From Burkholderia oklahomensis C6786 (GTDB taxonomy: Bacteria > Pseudomonadota > Gammaproteobacteria > Burkholderiales > Burkholderiaceae), in contig NZ_CP009556.1 of assembly GCF_000959365.1 (NCBI RefSeq), positions 620,001 to 684,000 on the forward strand: a stretch of DNA of 64,000 nt, in the 5' to 3' direction. The position numbers and the translations under genes are program-made. Shown one piece after another: positions 52,009 to 61,714 of this stretch. The stretch's first letter is position 1; each line of letters starts with the position of its first letter. Below the pieces are notes generated by a model. The model had not been told where the DNA came from and searched no databases. It was given only the letters and a program-made list of their open reading frames with translations.

Positions 52009-52869
52009 GTGAACGGCAAGCGCATCAAGTTGGCAATCAGATCGATCGGCGCGGTCGTCGGCATGGCGGCGGTGCTCGCCGCGCAGGCGCAGGCGAAGGA
52101 GTGGAAGATGGTGACGGTCGCGCTGGAAGGCGGCTACGCGCCATGGAATCTCACGCTGCCGGGCGGCAAGCTGGGCGGCTTCGAGCCCGAGCTGCTCGCC
52201 GACGTGTGCGCGCGCATCAAATTGCAGTGCAACATGGTTGCGCAGGATTGGGACGGCATGATCCCGGGATTGCAGGCCGGAAAATTCGATGTGCTGATGG
52301 ACGCGATTTCGATCACGCCGGAGCGGGAGAAAATCCTCGCATTCTCGCGGCCGTATGCGGCGACGCCCGCGACGTTCGCCGTCACCAATGCGAAGGTTCT
52401 TCCGAGGTCGGCCGCCAATGCGCCGGCGCTCAAGCTGACGGGCGACCCGAAGACCGACAAGCCGACGGTCGACGCGCTGCGCAAGCAGTTGAAAGGCAAG
52501 ACGATCGGCATCCAGTCGGGCACGGTTTACACGAAATTCATCAACGACAACTTCAAGGACATTGCGACCATCCGTGTGTACAAGACGTCGCCCGAGCGCG
52601 ATCTCGATCTGGTTGCCGGCCGCATTGACGCGTCGTTCGACGACGTCACGTATTACGCGGCGAACATGGCGAAGAAGGAGAACGCGTCGATCATGCTCGC
52701 CGGCCCGAAGTTGGGCGGACCGATCTGGGGGCCGGGAGAAGGACTCGCATTCCGCAAGCAGGACGCCGACCTGAAAACGAAGTTCGATGCGGCAATCGGC
52801 GCGGCGCTCGCCGACGGCACGGTCAAGAAGCTCGCCGACAAGTGGTTCAAGACCGACGTCACGCCGTAA
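52009..52869 (+). CDS. polar amino-acid ABC transporter periplasmic binding protein
   Basis: 286 residues with a GTG start six bases after AAAGGAGA. The signal peptide is RSIGAVVGMAAVLAAQAQA, cut after residue 29. The SBP_bac_3 fold is clear (VALEGGYAPWNLTLPGGKLG, GFEPELLADVCARI, GMIPGLQAGKFDVLMDAISI then TPEREKILAFSRPY, and IGIQSGTVYTKFIND). The lysine/arginine/ornithine/histidine group is the closest type. It opens an operon with two permeases, an ATPase and a lyase-fold protein. Confidence 0.92.
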   Translation: MNGKRIKLAIRSIGAVVGMAAVLAAQAQAKEWKMVTVALEGGYAPWNLTLPGGKLGGFEPELLADVCARIKLQCNMVAQDWDGMIPGLQAGKFDVLMDAISITPEREKILAFSRPYAATPATFAVTNAKVLPRSAANAPALKLTGDPKTDKPTVDALRKQLKGKTIGIQSGTVYTKFINDNFKDIATIRVYKTSPERDLDLVAGRIDASFDDVTYYAANMAKKENASIMLAGPKLGGPIWGPGEGLAFRKQDADLKTKFDAAIGAALADGTVKKLADKWFKTDVTP

Positions 52870-52950
52870 GCGTGCGCCCGCTCGCCGGCGCCGCTTGACG
52901 CGGGGCCGGCGTCCGAACACACGATTCTCTTTCTCCAGCGGGAGAAGCGC

Positions 52951-53673
52951 ATGTCGCTCATCGAATTACTGGGTTTCGGAACGGACGGCTGGGGCAGCGT
53001 GCTGCTGCTCGCCGCGCTGATGACGGTTGCATTGACACTCGCGGCGCTTGCAGTCGGCGCCGTATTCGGCGCGCTCGTCGCGGCCGCGAAGTTGTCGCGT
53101 CATCGCAGCGCTCGTTTGCTGGGCGACTTGTACACGACCGTGTTTCGCGGCGTGCCCGAACTGCTCGTCATCTACCTGTTCTACTTCGGCGGATCGACGC
53201 TCGTCACGACCGTGGGGCAGTGGTTCGGCGCGGAAGGCTTCGTCGGCGTGCCGCCGTTCGTGATCGGCGCGCTCGCGGTCGGCATGATTTCCGGCGCGTA
53301 CCAGGCCGAGGTGTACCGCGCGGCCGTGCTCGCAGTGTCGAAGGGCGAGCTCGAGGCGGCGCGCTCGATCGGCATGCCCGCGCGCATGGTCCTGCGCCGC
53401 ATCCTGATTCCACAGGTGCTGCGCTTCGCGCTGCCGGGCATCGGCAACGTCTGGCAGCTGAGTCTCAAGGATTCGGCGCTGATCTCGGTCACGGGGCTTG
53501 CGGAACTGCTGCGCACGAGCCAGATCGCCGCCAATTCGACGCACCAGTATTTCGTGTTCTTCGTGGCGGGCGGGGCGCTCTATCTGCTGATGACGGGACT
53601 GTCGAACCGCGTGTTCAACCGCGTGGAAGCCCATGTCGGACGCTCGTTCCGGCGCAATTTCGCACGCAACTGA
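52951..53673 (+). CDS. polar amino-acid ABC transporter permease (HisQ-like)
   Basis: 240 residues, about five membrane helices. The permease EAA-loop is GELEAARSIGMPARMVLRRI followed by LIPQVLRFALPGIGNVWQ. Other family marks are VFRGVPELLVIYLFYFGG and GAYQAEVYRAAVLAVSKG. It forms the channel with the next gene. Confidence 0.93.
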   Translation: MSLIELLGFGTDGWGSVLLLAALMTVALTLAALAVGAVFGALVAAAKLSRHRSARLLGDLYTTVFRGVPELLVIYLFYFGGSTLVTTVGQWFGAEGFVGVPPFVIGALAVGMISGAYQAEVYRAAVLAVSKGELEAARSIGMPARMVLRRILIPQVLRFALPGIGNVWQLSLKDSALISVTGLAELLRTSQIAANSTHQYFVFFVAGGALYLLMTGLSNRVFNRVEAHVGRSFRRNFARN

Positions 53674-53686
53674 CCGGGGAAACGAC

Positions 53687-54433
53687 ATGTCTCTCGATTT
53701 CGACTTCCTTACCGACACGCTGCGCCAACTGCTTGCCGCCGTGCCGACAACTCTCGGCTTGTTCTTCTCGTCGCTCGTGCTGGGCGGCCTGCTGTCGATC
53801 GCGGTCGTCGCGATGCGCGTGTCGCCGCATTGGCTGCCGAACCGTTTCGCACGCCTGTACATCCTGATTTTTCGCGGGTCGCCGCTGTTGATCCAGATGT
53901 TTCTCGTCTACTACGGCCTTGGCCAGTTCGGCGTGATCCGCGAGAGCTTCATGTGGCCGATGCTGCGCGACCCGTACATCTGCGCGGTGCTTTCACTGGC
54001 ATTGTGTACCGCCGGCTACACTGCCGAAATCATCCGCGGCGGACTGATGGCCGTGCCGGTCGGCCAGATCGAGGCGGGATACGCGATTGGATTGTCGGGG
54101 TTTGCGCTGCTGCGGCGCGTGATCGGCCCGATCGCATTGCGCCAGTGCCTGCCGGCGTATTCGACGGAAGCGGTGCTGCTCGTGAAATCGACGGCGCTCG
54201 CGAGCCTCGTGACAGTCTGGGAAGTGACGGGCGTCGCCCAGCAGATCATTCAGCAGACCTATCGTACGACCGAAGTGTTCGTCTGCGCGGCGCTCATCTA
54301 TCTGGGTCTCAACTTCGTGATCGTCCGCGTGCTCGGCGCGCTCGAATGGCGCCTGTCGCGCCATCTGCGCGCGCCGGTCGCGTCCGGCAGGCGTGCTGTG
54401 ACGTCGAGCGAAGCGCAGCGCGCCGCGTCCTGA
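53687..54433 (+). CDS. polar amino-acid ABC transporter permease (HisM-like)
   Basis: 248 residues from the ATG at 53687, 13 bases after the first permease. Motifs: [40 protein letters not shown], and an EAA-type loop [20 protein letters not shown] with [20 protein letters not shown]. Second half of the heterodimeric channel. Confidence 0.93.
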   Translation: MSLDFDFLTDTLRQLLAAVPTTLGLFFSSLVLGGLLSIAVVAMRVSPHWLPNRFARLYILIFRGSPLLIQMFLVYYGLGQFGVIRESFMWPMLRDPYICAVLSLALCTAGYTAEIIRGGLMAVPVGQIEAGYAIGLSGFALLRRVIGPIALRQCLPAYSTEAVLLVKSTALASLVTVWEVTGVAQQIIQQTYRTTEVFVCAALIYLGLNFVIVRVLGALEWRLSRHLRAPVASGRRAVTSSEAQRAAS

Positions 54434-54461
54434 TCGTACCGTCCACTTTTCAGAGAATCCG

Positions 54462-55253
54462 ATGAACACTTCTGCTTCCGTCGCCCTGTCGGTCAGAAAT
54501 ATCCACAAATCGTTCGGCGACCACCATGTACTGAAAGGCATCTCGCTCGACGCGCACGAAGGCGACGTCATTTCGATTCTCGGCGCGAGCGGGTCGGGCA
54601 AGAGTACGTTTCTGCGCTGCCTGAATCTGCTCGAGACGCCCGACGAAGGTTCCGTCGCACTCGCGGGCGAAGAGCTGAAGTTAAAGCGCGCGCGCGACGG
54701 CAAGCTTCAGCCGAGCGATCGTCGCCAGGTCGACCGAATTCGTTCGCAGCTCGGGATGGTGTTTCAGAACTTCAATCTCTGGTCGCACATGACGGTGCTC
54801 GACAATCTGCTCGAGGGGCCGCTGCGCGTGCAGAAGCGCACGCGTGCGGAAGCGATCGACGAAGCGGAGGCATTGCTCGCGCGCGTCGGACTCGCGGACA
54901 AGCGCAGCCACTATCCGGCGCATCTGTCGGGCGGGCAGCAGCAGCGCGTCGCGATCGCCCGCGCGCTCGCGATGCATCCGAAGGTCATGCTGTTCGACGA
55001 GCCCACGTCGGCGCTCGATCCCGAGCTCGTCGGCGAAGTGCTGCGCGTCATGCGCTCGCTCGCGGAGGAGGGCCGAACGATGCTCGTCGTCACGCACGAA
55101 ATGGGTTTCGCGCGCCACGTGTCGAATCGCGTGATGTTTCTGCATCAGGGCGAAGTCGATGCCGACGGCACGCCGGACGAAGTGTTCGGAGGACTGAAAT
55201 CCGAGCGCTTCCGTCAGTTCGTGTCGAGCCATCATCACCGTACGGCGAACTGA
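54462..55253 (+). CDS. polar amino-acid ABC transporter ATPase (HisP-like)
   Basis: 263 residues. The Walker A motif is GASGSGKST at 41-49, the signature is [15 protein letters not shown] near 155, and Walker B is [15 protein letters not shown] near 175. The switch His lies in [20 protein letters not shown]. It energises the two permeases. The stop is 7 bases before the next gene, so the lyase-fold protein is co-transcribed with the transporter. Confidence 0.96.
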   Translation: MNTSASVALSVRNIHKSFGDHHVLKGISLDAHEGDVISILGASGSGKSTFLRCLNLLETPDEGSVALAGEELKLKRARDGKLQPSDRRQVDRIRSQLGMVFQNFNLWSHMTVLDNLLEGPLRVQKRTRAEAIDEAEALLARVGLADKRSHYPAHLSGGQQQRVAIARALAMHPKVMLFDEPTSALDPELVGEVLRVMRSLAEEGRTMLVVTHEMGFARHVSNRVMFLHQGEVDADGTPDEVFGGLKSERFRQFVSSHHHRTAN

Positions 55254-55260
55254 GGATTTC

Positions 55261-56754
55261 ATGATCATCAGTCGTTCCGAACGTCCGCTCGACTGGCGGC
55301 AGATCGCGGCCGTCGCCGCGGGGGCGCGGCTCGAGCTTGCCGCCGATGCGCTCGCGCGGATCGCATCGGCGCGTGAGCTCGTCGACGAGATCGTCGCGCG
55401 CGACATCCGTGCGTACGGTGTGAACACCGGGGTGGGCGCGCTGTGTGACGTGATCGTCTCGCCTGCCGAGCAGAGCACGCTTTCGCGCAACATCTTGATG
55501 AGTCACGCGGTCGGCGTCGGCACGCCGCTCGGTGCAACGGAGACGCGCGCGATCATTGCCGCGGCGATCAACAATTACGCGCACGGACATTCCGGCATCC
55601 GCGTCGACGTCGTCAGGCACCTCGTCGCGCTGCTCGGTGCCGACTGCCTGCCGGAAGTGCCTGCGCACGGATCGGTCGGTTATCTCACGCACATGGCGCA
55701 CGTCGCGCTCGTCTGCATCGGATATGGGCACGCGCGCCATCGCGGCGAGCGTGTGTCCGGGCGGGCGGCGCTGCAGCGTATTGGGCTGGAGCCGCTCGCG
55801 CTTGGTGCGAAGGAGGGCCTGAGCCTCGTCAACGGCACGCCGTGCGTCACGGGGTTGGCGGCGCTCGCGCTCGCGCGTGCCGAGCGCTTGCTGGACTGGG
55901 CGGATTGCGTGGCCGCAATGAGCTTCGAGAATCTGTGCGGACAGCTTGCCGCGTTCGATGCAGCGTCGCTCGCGCTGCGCGTGTCCCCCGGCATCGGGCG
56001 TGTCGGCGCCAGGATGCGCGCCGCACTTGGCGACAGCGGGATACTCGCTGCGGCCGCCGGGCGGCGCACGCAGGACCCGCTCAGTCTGCGAACGATTCCG
56101 CACGTGCACGGCGCGGCGCGCGACGTCTTCGCGGCGACAGCCGACGTCGTCGATCGCGAACTGGCTTCCGTGACCGATAATCCGATCGTCGCCGGTACAC
56201 GGGACGCGCCGCTCGTCTATTCGCAGGCGCATGCGGTGGGCGCGGGCATCGCGCTCGCGATGGACAGTCTCGCGGCCGCCATGGCGCAGGTCGCGGCGAT
56301 TGCCGAGCGGCGGCTCGACCGCCTCGTCAATCCGCTCGTGAGCGGCTTGCCCGGCTTTCTCGCGGCGCCGGGCGGTACCTGCTCCGGATTCATGATTGCG
56401 CAGTACACGGCGGTCGCGCTGGTCGCGCAGAACCAGCGGCTTGCCGCGCCCGCGAGCCTGGACGGAGGCATCACCTCCGGCCTCCAGGAAGATCACCTTT
56501 GTCACGCGACGCCCGCCGCGCTGAAAGCGCTCGACATCATCGAAAACGCGACGCGCGTGCTCGCAATCGAGTGGCTCGCGGCAGCCCAGGCATACGATCT
56601 GCAGCCGGACGATTTGCGTCGTGCAGCGCATACCGATGCGTTGCTGCAGCGAGTGCGCGAACGTATTGCGCTGTATCGCGACGACAGGCCGCTCGCCGAC
56701 GATATATCGGCCGCCGCGCAAATCATCGCCAGTTCGATGCCGCCTGTGTTGTAA
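55261..56754 (+). CDS. histidine/aromatic ammonia-lyase-fold protein lacking the MIO triad
   Basis: 497 residues, the usual bacterial HAL length. Family features are present: YGVNTGVGAL with Tyr52, QSTLSRNILMSHAVGVGTPL, SLVNGTP with Asn191, and GLQEDH with Glu410. However, the segment that normally reads GSVGASGDLAPLAH is here GSVGYLTHMAHVAL, so the Ala-Ser-Gly that cyclises to the MIO cofactor is Tyr141-Leu142-Thr143. The usual QDxYSxR is QDPLSLR (Leu274), and the GNFHG region is replaced by YSQAHAVG at 320-327. A normal MIO-type deamination is therefore unlikely. It may be a lyase, isomerase or aminomutase with other chemistry, or a binding protein. It is part of the transporter operon and next to a HutC-type regulator. 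Confidence 0.82.
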   Translation: MIISRSERPLDWRQIAAVAAGARLELAADALARIASARELVDEIVARDIRAYGVNTGVGALCDVIVSPAEQSTLSRNILMSHAVGVGTPLGATETRAIIAAAINNYAHGHSGIRVDVVRHLVALLGADCLPEVPAHGSVGYLTHMAHVALVCIGYGHARHRGERVSGRAALQRIGLEPLALGAKEGLSLVNGTPCVTGLAALALARAERLLDWADCVAAMSFENLCGQLAAFDAASLALRVSPGIGRVGARMRAALGDSGILAAAAGRRTQDPLSLRTIPHVHGAARDVFAATADVVDRELASVTDNPIVAGTRDAPLVYSQAHAVGAGIALAMDSLAAAMAQVAAIAERRLDRLVNPLVSGLPGFLAAPGGTCSGFMIAQYTAVALVAQNQRLAAPASLDGGITSGLQEDHLCHATPAALKALDIIENATRVLAIEWLAAAQAYDLQPDDLRRAAHTDALLQRVRERIALYRDDRPLADDISAAAQIIASSMPPVL

Positions 56755-56851
56755 TTTCAGCCGTCGCCCAAGCACCCGGCGGCTATCCGGGCCGCGTTGC
56801 GCCGATCCGCGGCATGCGGCTCTTCACATTAACCTACAGGTCGATGTGCGT

Positions 56852-57607
56852 ATGAATCAAACCGAACGACGTGCCGTCGCGCTAAAGCCGCGCACGCACG
56901 GCGACAATGTTCCGGCACGTGCATTGCCCGCGTATCAACAGATCAAACGCTACGTCGTGAAGCGGATTGCCGATGGCGACTGGAAGCCCGGCAGCGCGAT
57001 TCCGACCGAGGCAGAGCTCGTCAAGGAGTTCGGTGTCGCGCGAATGACCGTATCGCGCGCGTTGCGCGAACTGACGGCGGAGCGCGTGCTGACCCGAATC
57101 CAGGGGGCCGGCACGTTCGTGGAGCCGCGGCGCTACGAGTCGACGGTCCTCGAAATACGCAATATCGCCGACGAAATCGCCGAGCGCGGACATCGTCACA
57201 CGTCGCGCGTGCTGTCGCTCGACCGAAGCGACGACGAGCACGCGATCGATGCGCTCGCGCTCGACGCGGGTCCGGTGTTCCATTCCCGGATCGTCCATTA
57301 CGAGGAAGGCGAGCCGATTCAATTCGAGGACCGGTACGTCAATCCGAAGGTATTTCCGGCTTATCTCGACCAGGATTTCACGATCGAAACGCCAAACCAC
57401 TACATGGTGCGGCTCGCGCCGATCCAGCGTGCGGAATTCCGGATCTATGCGCAAAAGCCCGATGCGAAGGTGCGCCGGTATTTGATGATGGAAATCGGCG
57501 AGCCATGCCTGATGCTGTGGCGGCGGACGTGGGTCGGCGACGATATCGCGACGTCCGTGCAACTTTGGCATCCCGCATCGCGCTTCCATCTTGCCGGCAA
57601 CGTGTAG
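56852..57607 (+). CDS. GntR-family regulator, HutC subfamily
   Basis: 251 residues from the ATG at 56852. The winged helix at about 25-95 has PAYQQIKRYVVKRIADGDWK, IPTEAELVKEFGVARMTVSR then ALRELTAERVLTRIQGAGTF. The C-terminal UTRA effector domain has FHSRIVHYEEGEPIQFEDRY, YLDQDFTIETPNHYMVRLAP, and PCLMLWRRTWVGDDIATSVQ. HutC-type proteins repress histidine-use genes until urocanate or a similar metabolite binds. It lies about 97 bases after the lyase-fold gene and probably acts on the two palindromes in the operon leader. Confidence 0.92.
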   Translation: MNQTERRAVALKPRTHGDNVPARALPAYQQIKRYVVKRIADGDWKPGSAIPTEAELVKEFGVARMTVSRALRELTAERVLTRIQGAGTFVEPRRYESTVLEIRNIADEIAERGHRHTSRVLSLDRSDDEHAIDALALDAGPVFHSRIVHYEEGEPIQFEDRYVNPKVFPAYLDQDFTIETPNHYMVRLAPIQRAEFRIYAQKPDAKVRRYLMMEIGEPCLMLWRRTWVGDDIATSVQLWHPASRFHLAGNV

Positions 57608-58070
57608 TTCGCGTGTGGGCATGCCAGCGGCATATCGGTGCAGCGTGCCGGATCGGTGAGGCGCGACGGGCCACTCGACGATCGCGGCTCAACGATGACG
57701 AACGATTATTGGCTGGCGCGACATCCGTTCTTCCGAGATGAATTCGCGCATCGATGACAGTGGTACTTTCAATGCCGCGCGGCTCCCGGTGGCCGCGGCT
57801 CCTGCCGCGATTCTGAATGTTCGCGGCGGCCGTCTCGCGAGCGATCGCAGCAAACGGGCACGTCGTACAACGGGTTCCGCCGATCGACCTCATCGTGCCG
57901 ATCGGCGGCCGGTGTCGACCGCCGAGCCACCCTGATCATGGGGATGCGGACCCGGTCACGATCGCGAAACACATCGATGCATTCTTCACGAGCGCGGCTT
58001 GCTTGCCTTACGGCGCGGGCGCTCGCATTCACGAAACGTCCATCAATCTCGGCAGTCGCTCGATATGCCG

Positions 58071-58097
58071 AAATATCCGTAGGAAATACGGATATTT
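58071..58097. other. perfect AT-rich hairpin AAATATCCGTA / TACGGATATTT
   Basis: An 11-base perfect stem with a 5-base loop (GGAAA). It is followed by only one further T before TTCTTG-like sequence, so it could be a terminator for leftover GntR-operon transcripts or a protein-binding palindrome. Confidence 0.5.
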
Positions 58098-58140
58098 TCT
58101 TGAAACTGTCAGTTAAATAGATGTCATGGAAGCGTAATTA

Positions 58141-58214
58141 ATCGACGTAGACGTCGATGGGTTTTATTGGACGATTTCGATTGAATAAACAACTGGGTGC
58201 ATTGATATCGACGT
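58141..58214. repeat. ATCGACGT palindrome and third copy
   Basis: ATCGACGT-AG-ACGTCGAT at 58141-58158 is a perfect inverted repeat. A third copy, ATCGACGT, occurs at 58207-58214. Together they may be sites for a dimeric regulator upstream of the A-T-TE operon. Confidence 0.45.
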
Positions 58215-58824
58215 GAGTCTAATCTGTAACAAAATCATTACTTTTGCTAAAACATAGTCACATTAATTAGGTTTCAAATTTATTCTTTTTGCCGTAGACT
58301 TCGCTTCGTTTCAATTGTCCCGATTAATTCAGGGATGCCATCGCTGCAACTCGCGGCGTTTCATAACGGCGTCGGATGTTTCCAGCTTCGTTTCAATGCG
58401 TCTTGCTTGAACCGGTGCCAGCGTATCAATGGCGCCATAGCATTATCGGTTGCCCCATAAAGTCTCGTCGGTCGTTGGCTGTAAATCGTCCGCTCGCGGT
58501 CAATGAATGGCGTCGATCATTGCCGCGCGGAAAACAATCGAATCGCTCAGCATCTTTCGTCAAGGTAATCGACGGATTATTTCGATAAACCGAATCACTG
58601 GCGTGTCTGATTTGAGATGAATTCGTCCATTTCGGATCGTGGCGACGGCCAATGTTCGGTTTGATGCGAACAATCGCGTCTTTGCCGGGTGATGAGCTGA
58701 TTCGTCTCACGCAGTCGAGCGTCAATCGGCCGCCGATTCGTCTTCGGACGTATCGGCGGCCAGTCAGGTAGGGATTCACCCCGCAATCGTCTATCGAGGC
58801 GTCCGCGCGAACGCGCACGGACGT

Positions 58825-58850
58825 TTGCTTATAACTTGCACCATAAGCAA
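58825..58850. promoter_or_regulatory. inverted repeat directly before the A-T-TE gene
   Basis: TTGCTTAT and ATAAGCAA are perfect 8-base arms 10 bases apart. The right arm ends only one base before GGAG (58852-58855), the ribosome site of the next gene. It could be an operator overlapping the promoter or a stem that controls access to the ribosome site. Confidence 0.5.
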
Positions 58851-58865
58851 TGGAGTACCTGCACC

Positions 58866-61673
58866 ATGACGACATCAACCCTCGATTCGCCGCGCCTTGC
58901 TGAACACGAGGCGCGCACCCCGTCACCGCGGCACGTCGCCGATCTGCTGCTGCGGGCTGCGCGGCTGCATCCGCACACGGGCGTTCGTTTCGTATCGGCG
59001 GAGTCCGCGGAAAAGGGCGTATTCCTGACGTATCCCGAGCTGCTCGACCAGGCGCGCCGCATACTGGGCGGCCTTCGGGCGCGCGGCTATCGATCCGGCA
59101 TGAAGGTCGCGCTGCTGCTCGAGCACGCGAACGATTTCATTCCGGCGTTCTGGGCTTGCGCGCTCGGCGGATTCGTCCCGTGTCCGCTCGTGCCGATTCG
59201 CAACGATCCGGAACGCTGGGCGAAGCATCTCGCGCATGTCGACACGCTGCTCGATCACCCGCTTCTCGTCACGACCGAGGCGCTGAAGAGCGACCTGCCG
59301 AGCGACACGCTCGCCGTCAACCTGAACGCGCTGCGCGCCGGGTCGCCCGACGAGTCGGTTCACGCGGCGCAGCCGTCGGACCCCGCGGTCTTCGTGCTCA
59401 CGTCCGGCTCCACCGGCAATTCGAAGGCGGTCGTGCTCACGCACGGCAACCTGCTGGCGTCGATGGCGGGCAAGAACGATCGTCAGCAGCTCACGCGTGC
59501 CGACGTCACGCTCAACTGGATCTCGTTCGATCACGTCGCCGCACTTCTGGAAGCACACTTGCTGCCGCTCTATGTCGGCGCCGTGCAGCTGCATGTCGAA
59601 TCCGCCGCGATCCTGACCGACACGCTGCTGTTCCTGCGCCTCATCAGCCGCTATCGCGTCACGATGACGTTCTCCCCGAACTTTCTGTTCGGGCAACTGA
59701 ATGCCGCGCTCGAATCGATGGGCGACGAAGCGCTCGGAGCCTTGCGCCGCAAGCTCGATCTGTCGCCGTTGCGGCACGTCGTTTCGGGCGGCGAAGCCAT
59801 CGTCGTCGCGACCGGGCAGCGCTTTCTCGATCTCCTCGCGCCTTGCGGGCTCGCTCGCGACGCGCTGTGGCCGGCTTTCGGCATGACCGAGACGTGCGCC
59901 GGCTCCGTGTATTCGCGCGAATTCCCGGAAGGCGACGCCGATCGCGAGTTCGCGTCGCTCGGCCTGCCGGTCCTCGGACTGCAGATGCGCATCGCGGACG
60001 ACCGCAACAACGTGCTGCCGGACGGCGAGCCCGGCGAGTTCCAGCTGCGCGGCCCGATGATCTTCCATCGCTATCACAACAACGACGAAGCCACGCGCGC
60101 GGCCTTCACCGATGACGGCTGGTTCCGCACCGGCGATCTCGGGCGCATCGAGAACGGCCGGCTCTGGCTCGTCGGCCGCAGCAAGGACAGCATCATCGTC
60201 AACGGCGTCAACTACTTCAGCCACGAGCTGGAAACGACGCTCGAGGAACTGGACGGCATCAAGCGCTCTTTCGTCTCCGCATTCCCGACGCGCAACAGCG
60301 GCGACGAATCGGAGCAGCTCGTCGTGACGTTCACGCCGTCGTTTCCGCTGGAAGACGAAGACAAGCTGCATCGGCTGATCATCGCGGTTCGCAACAGCAC
60401 GATCCTGCTGTGGGGCTTCCGGCCCGCGCTGATCCTGCCGCTGCCGGAAGACGAGTTCCCGAAGACGAGCCTCGGCAAGACCCAGCGCACCATCATGCGC
60501 AAGCGCCTGGAGGCGGGCGGATACGACGGCTACAAGGCGTCCGTCGCCGACATGACGAATCGTCAGATCGGCGGCTACGTGGCGCCCGCCGGCGAGACCG
60601 AGACCGCGGTCGCCGCGATCTTCGCGGAGATGTTCCAGGTCGCGCCCGACGCCATCAGCGCGACCGCCAGCTTCTTCGATCTCGGCGGCACCTCGCTCGA
60701 CATCCTCAAGCTCAAACGGCACGTCGAGCAGCGGCTGCACGTCGTCGATCTGCCGATCGTGACGATCCTCCAGAACCCGACGGTGCGCGCGCTGGCCGCG
60801 CGTCTCGCGTCGGGCGAGCGCGTGACGGCGGGCGAATACGATCCGGTCGTGCCGCTTCAGCTCACGGGCGCGAAGACGCCGCTCTTCTGCGTGCATCCCG
60901 GCGTCGGCGAGGTGCTCGTGTTCGTCAATCTCGCGAAGTACTTCGTCAACGAACGTCCGTTCTACGCGTTGCGCGCACGCGGATTCAACGAAGGCGAGAC
61001 GTACTTCTCCAGCTTCGACGAGATGGTGAACACGTATGTCGAAGCGATCCGCAAGCGGCAGCCGCACGGACCCTACGCGGTCGCAGGCTATTCGTACGGC
61101 GGCGCCGTCGCGTTCGAAATCGCGAAGGTGCTCGAATCGCAAGGCGAGCGCGTGGACTTCGTCGGCAGCTTCAATCTGCCGCCGCACATCAAGTATCGGA
61201 TGGACGAGCTCGACGAGGTGGAAGGGGCCGTCAACCTGGCGTTCTTCCTGTCGCTGATCGACAAGCAGCAATCCCTGACGCTGCCCCCGCAACTGCGGGC
61301 CGCGATGCCGGAGCAAGACCCGCTCGCGTATCTGATCGACAACGCACCGCCCGGGCGGCTCGCCGAACTCGATCTGGATCTGCCGAAGTTCCGCGCATGG
61401 GCAGGGCTCGCACAGTCGCTGCTGACGCTCGGGCGCTCGTACGTTCCGTCCGGCAACGTGCAGTCGATGTCGATCTTCTATGCGATTCCGCTGCGCGGCA
61501 CGAAGGAAGACTGGCTGAACAAGGAGCTGCGCCGCTGGGACGAGTTCACGCGCGCGCCGAATCGCTACATCGACGTGGCGGGCGAGCACTACACGCTGAT
61601 GGGACCGGCGCACGTCGGGACGTTCCAGGCAGTGCTGCGCGCGGAACTCGACCGCGCGCTCGGCGGCCAATAA
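58866..61673 (+). CDS. A-T-TE synthetase (adenylation, carrier, thioesterase)
   Basis: 935 residues from the ATG at 58866, ten bases after GGAG. An acyl/aryl adenylation domain spans about 15-570: [17 protein letters not shown] at 179, [32 protein letters not shown], and [11 protein letters not shown] with the catalytic Lys region. The carrier domain has [15 protein letters not shown] with Ser610 as the phosphopantetheine site. The thioesterase domain (about 670-935) has [10 protein letters not shown] and GYSYGG with nucleophile Ser743. There is no condensation domain. This three-domain layout is that of synthetases that dimerise aryl-pyruvates to terphenylquinones, furanones or butenolides. 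Here it heads a four-gene operon with tailoring enzymes. Confidence 0.9.
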   Translation: MTTSTLDSPRLAEHEARTPSPRHVADLLLRAARLHPHTGVRFVSAESAEKGVFLTYPELLDQARRILGGLRARGYRSGMKVALLLEHANDFIPAFWACALGGFVPCPLVPIRNDPERWAKHLAHVDTLLDHPLLVTTEALKSDLPSDTLAVNLNALRAGSPDESVHAAQPSDPAVFVLTSGSTGNSKAVVLTHGNLLASMAGKNDRQQLTRADVTLNWISFDHVAALLEAHLLPLYVGAVQLHVESAAILTDTLLFLRLISRYRVTMTFSPNFLFGQLNAALESMGDEALGALRRKLDLSPLRHVVSGGEAIVVATGQRFLDLLAPCGLARDALWPAFGMTETCAGSVYSREFPEGDADREFASLGLPVLGLQMRIADDRNNVLPDGEPGEFQLRGPMIFHRYHNNDEATRAAFTDDGWFRTGDLGRIENGRLWLVGRSKDSIIVNGVNYFSHELETTLEELDGIKRSFVSAFPTRNSGDESEQLVVTFTPSFPLEDEDKLHRLIIAVRNSTILLWGFRPALILPLPEDEFPKTSLGKTQRTIMRKRLEAGGYDGYKASVADMTNRQIGGYVAPAGETETAVAAIFAEMFQVAPDAISATASFFDLGGTSLDILKLKRHVEQRLHVVDLPIVTILQNPTVRALAARLASGERVTAGEYDPVVPLQLTGAKTPLFCVHPGVGEVLVFVNLAKYFVNERPFYALRARGFNEGETYFSSFDEMVNTYVEAIRKRQPHGPYAVAGYSYGGAVAFEIAKVLESQGERVDFVGSFNLPPHIKYRMDELDEVEGAVNLAFFLSLIDKQQSLTLPPQLRAAMPEQDPLAYLIDNAPPGRLAELDLDLPKFRAWAGLAQSLLTLGRSYVPSGNVQSMSIFYAIPLRGTKEDWLNKELRRWDEFTRAPNRYIDVAGEHYTLMGPAHVGTFQAVLRAELDRALGGQ

Positions 61674-61714
61674 CTCCATGTCTCATGTCACGGATGACCG
61701 AAAAGAGGATTCTC

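Larger units (their letters stand above)
57608..58824. other. gene-poor, AT-rich intergenic region with palindromes
   Basis: About 1.2 kb before the A-T-TE gene. 57608-58050 is of normal GC with only unrecognised small frames; 58060-58330 is strongly AT-rich for this genome. It holds an 11-base-stem hairpin, the ATCGACGT repeats and other short palindromes. Possible promoter and silencing region for the downstream metabolite operon. No protein-coding gene is supported. Confidence 0.55.

Noticed and set aside
55681..55689. Frameshift as the cause of the missing MIO triad
   Set aside because: The frame is continuous and family motifs occur on both sides in the same frame, so the replacement is not explained by a shift; base errors cannot be fully excluded.
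57817..58116. Frame of 99 codons in the gap before the A-T-TE operon
   Set aside because: Considered as a gene remnant, but composition and lack of any motif or ribosome site do not support it.
58923..61679. Open frame of about 918 codons on the minus strand across the A-T-TE gene
   Set aside because: High-GC coding DNA keeps the opposite strand free of stops. The product is Arg/His-rich low complexity, while the plus strand encodes a clear three-domain synthetase.
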